Origin: Acidobacteriota bacterium
GTDB lineage: Bacteria; Acidobacteriota; Vicinamibacteria; Vicinamibacterales; UBA8438
Length of the DNA stretch: 5,982 nt
Direction of reading: 5' to 3'
Assembly (NCBI GenBank): GCA_005778315.1
Contig: SXOW01000205.1
Coordinates: 1 to 5,982, forward strand
A program made the translations under genes and the position numbers. Below are positions 5,635-5,982 of this stretch, one piece after another (position 1 is the stretch's first letter; the number at the start of each line of letters is the position of its first letter). The notes beneath the pieces were generated by a model. It saw only the letters and a list, made by a program, of their open reading frames with translations. It had not been told where the DNA came from and searched no databases.

Positions 5635-5680
5635 GAGGCGATAAGGCGCGGCGGTCGCCCAGACGTGGCCGCCGAGCCTC
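5635..5680 (+). terminator. GC-rich stem-loop downstream of the zinc-finger gene
   Basis: GAGGC (5635-5639) pairs with GCCTC (5676-5680), and within it CGGCGG (5649-5654) pairs with CCGCCG (5669-5674) around a 14-base loop. It lies 20 bp past the zinc-finger stop and before the convergent membrane-protein gene, where a bidirectional terminator would be expected. There is no T-run, so the call is weak. Confidence 0.3.
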
Positions 5681-5786
5681 GCACGGTGAAGACGGCTCTT
5701 CCAGGTCGCGGGTATGACCCTACTCCTCTGCCGAGGTCGTCCCGCCCATGTTCACCGTGATCGCGCCGCTACGCCGTGCCAACCGT

Positions 5787-5982
5787 TCACAAGAGGGAGC
5801 TGGGCGAGGCGATGAAGCGCGCGCTCGGCTGACGCCGCCGCGCGGCCGGCTGACCGCCTGCGGAATCGAGGCCGCGCCCGACGGCGCCGATGAGACCAAC
5901 CAGCACCCACAGGTGCCTCGCGTCCTCGAACGACCCGGTGAGCCCCTGGACACCCACTGCCCCGAGCAGCGCGAGCCCAAGC
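5787..5982 (-). CDS. C-terminal part of a membrane protein, probably O-antigen ligase/polymerase-like (partial)
   Basis: The reverse strand is open from the right edge to a TGA at 5787-5789, giving 64 residues whose start lies outside the window. The fragment opens with a hydrophobic helix (LGLALLGAVGVQGLTG), then SFEDARHLWVLVGLIGAVG, and ends in a basic, Ser/Pro-rich tail of about 25 residues. G/C-ending codons dominate this frame, unlike the overlapping frames. The GSFEDARHLW-plus-helix arrangement resembles, as I recall, the last periplasmic loop and helix of Wzy/WaaL-type O-antigen polymerase/ligase proteins, which join or polymerise lipid-linked polysaccharide at the inner membrane. That it codes for a membrane protein is fairly secure; the family is tentative. 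It converges on the zinc-finger gene across about 170 bp. Confidence 0.55.
   Translation of the reverse strand, partial: LGLALLGAVGVQGLTGSFEDARHLWVLVGLIGAVGRGLDSAGGQPAARRRQPSARFIASPSSLL

Noticed and set aside
5700..5740. tRNA-like GGTCGCGGGTATGACCC stretch
   Set aside because: The short GGTC/GACC pairing is not accompanied by an acceptor stem, anticodon arm or T-loop consensus on either strand.
1..5982. CRISPR array, tandem repeat array or prophage attachment site
   Set aside because: No regularly spaced repeats and no tRNA or integrase gene were seen on reading both strands.

Overview
The window is GC-rich. Its genes use codons with strongly G/C-biased third positions. Its middle holds a set of small exported proteins (two paralogous proteins with a conserved MGDSRGHW block, plus a DUF6152 protein) of the kind expanded in Acidobacteriota, especially Vicinamibacteria-like soil lineages. 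That placement is inferred from recalled family distribution. Nothing in the window (no rRNA or marker gene) proves the taxonomy.

Layout, left to right. (1) A complete methionine-R-sulfoxide reductase gene (msrB) on +, 44-457, converges with a gap of only 30 bp on (2) a 316-residue exported bicupin on -, 488-1438. (3) A 354-bp gap with no convincing gene carries a possible promoter. (4) A three-gene + operon follows, 1793-3988. It has two paralogous secreted proteins of unknown function, coupled through a 4-base GTGA stop/start overlap, and then a DUF6152 secreted protein. All three look exported, so they probably act together in the periplasm or at the cell surface; the substrate is unknown. 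(5) The 323-bp gap 3989-4311 becomes AT-rich near 4100-4145 and carries a 7-bp inverted repeat. It then has a foldable segment directly upstream of (6) a dead IS110-family transposase gene, 4312-5080. That gene has a TAA stop exactly where the catalytic Glu of the DEDD tetrad should be, and it breaks off after Tyr256. (7) At 5080/5081 the IS sequence is fused to the 5'-truncated remainder of a gene encoding a two-finger PARP-type zinc-finger protein, a eukaryote-like DNA-break-recognition fold that is uncommon in bacteria. (8) The right edge holds the C-terminal part of a membrane protein on -, probably of the O-antigen ligase/polymerase type.

The most unusual part is 4100-5615. It contains a bridge-RNA-type (IS110) element whose transposase has lost its catalytic Glu codon and its C-terminus, joined to a bacterial PARP-type zinc-finger gene that has lost its own start and one zinc ligand. 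No complete new multi-gene system is evident. The zinc-finger protein, the candidate bridge-RNA region and the exported paralogue/DUF6152 operon are the parts worth following up.
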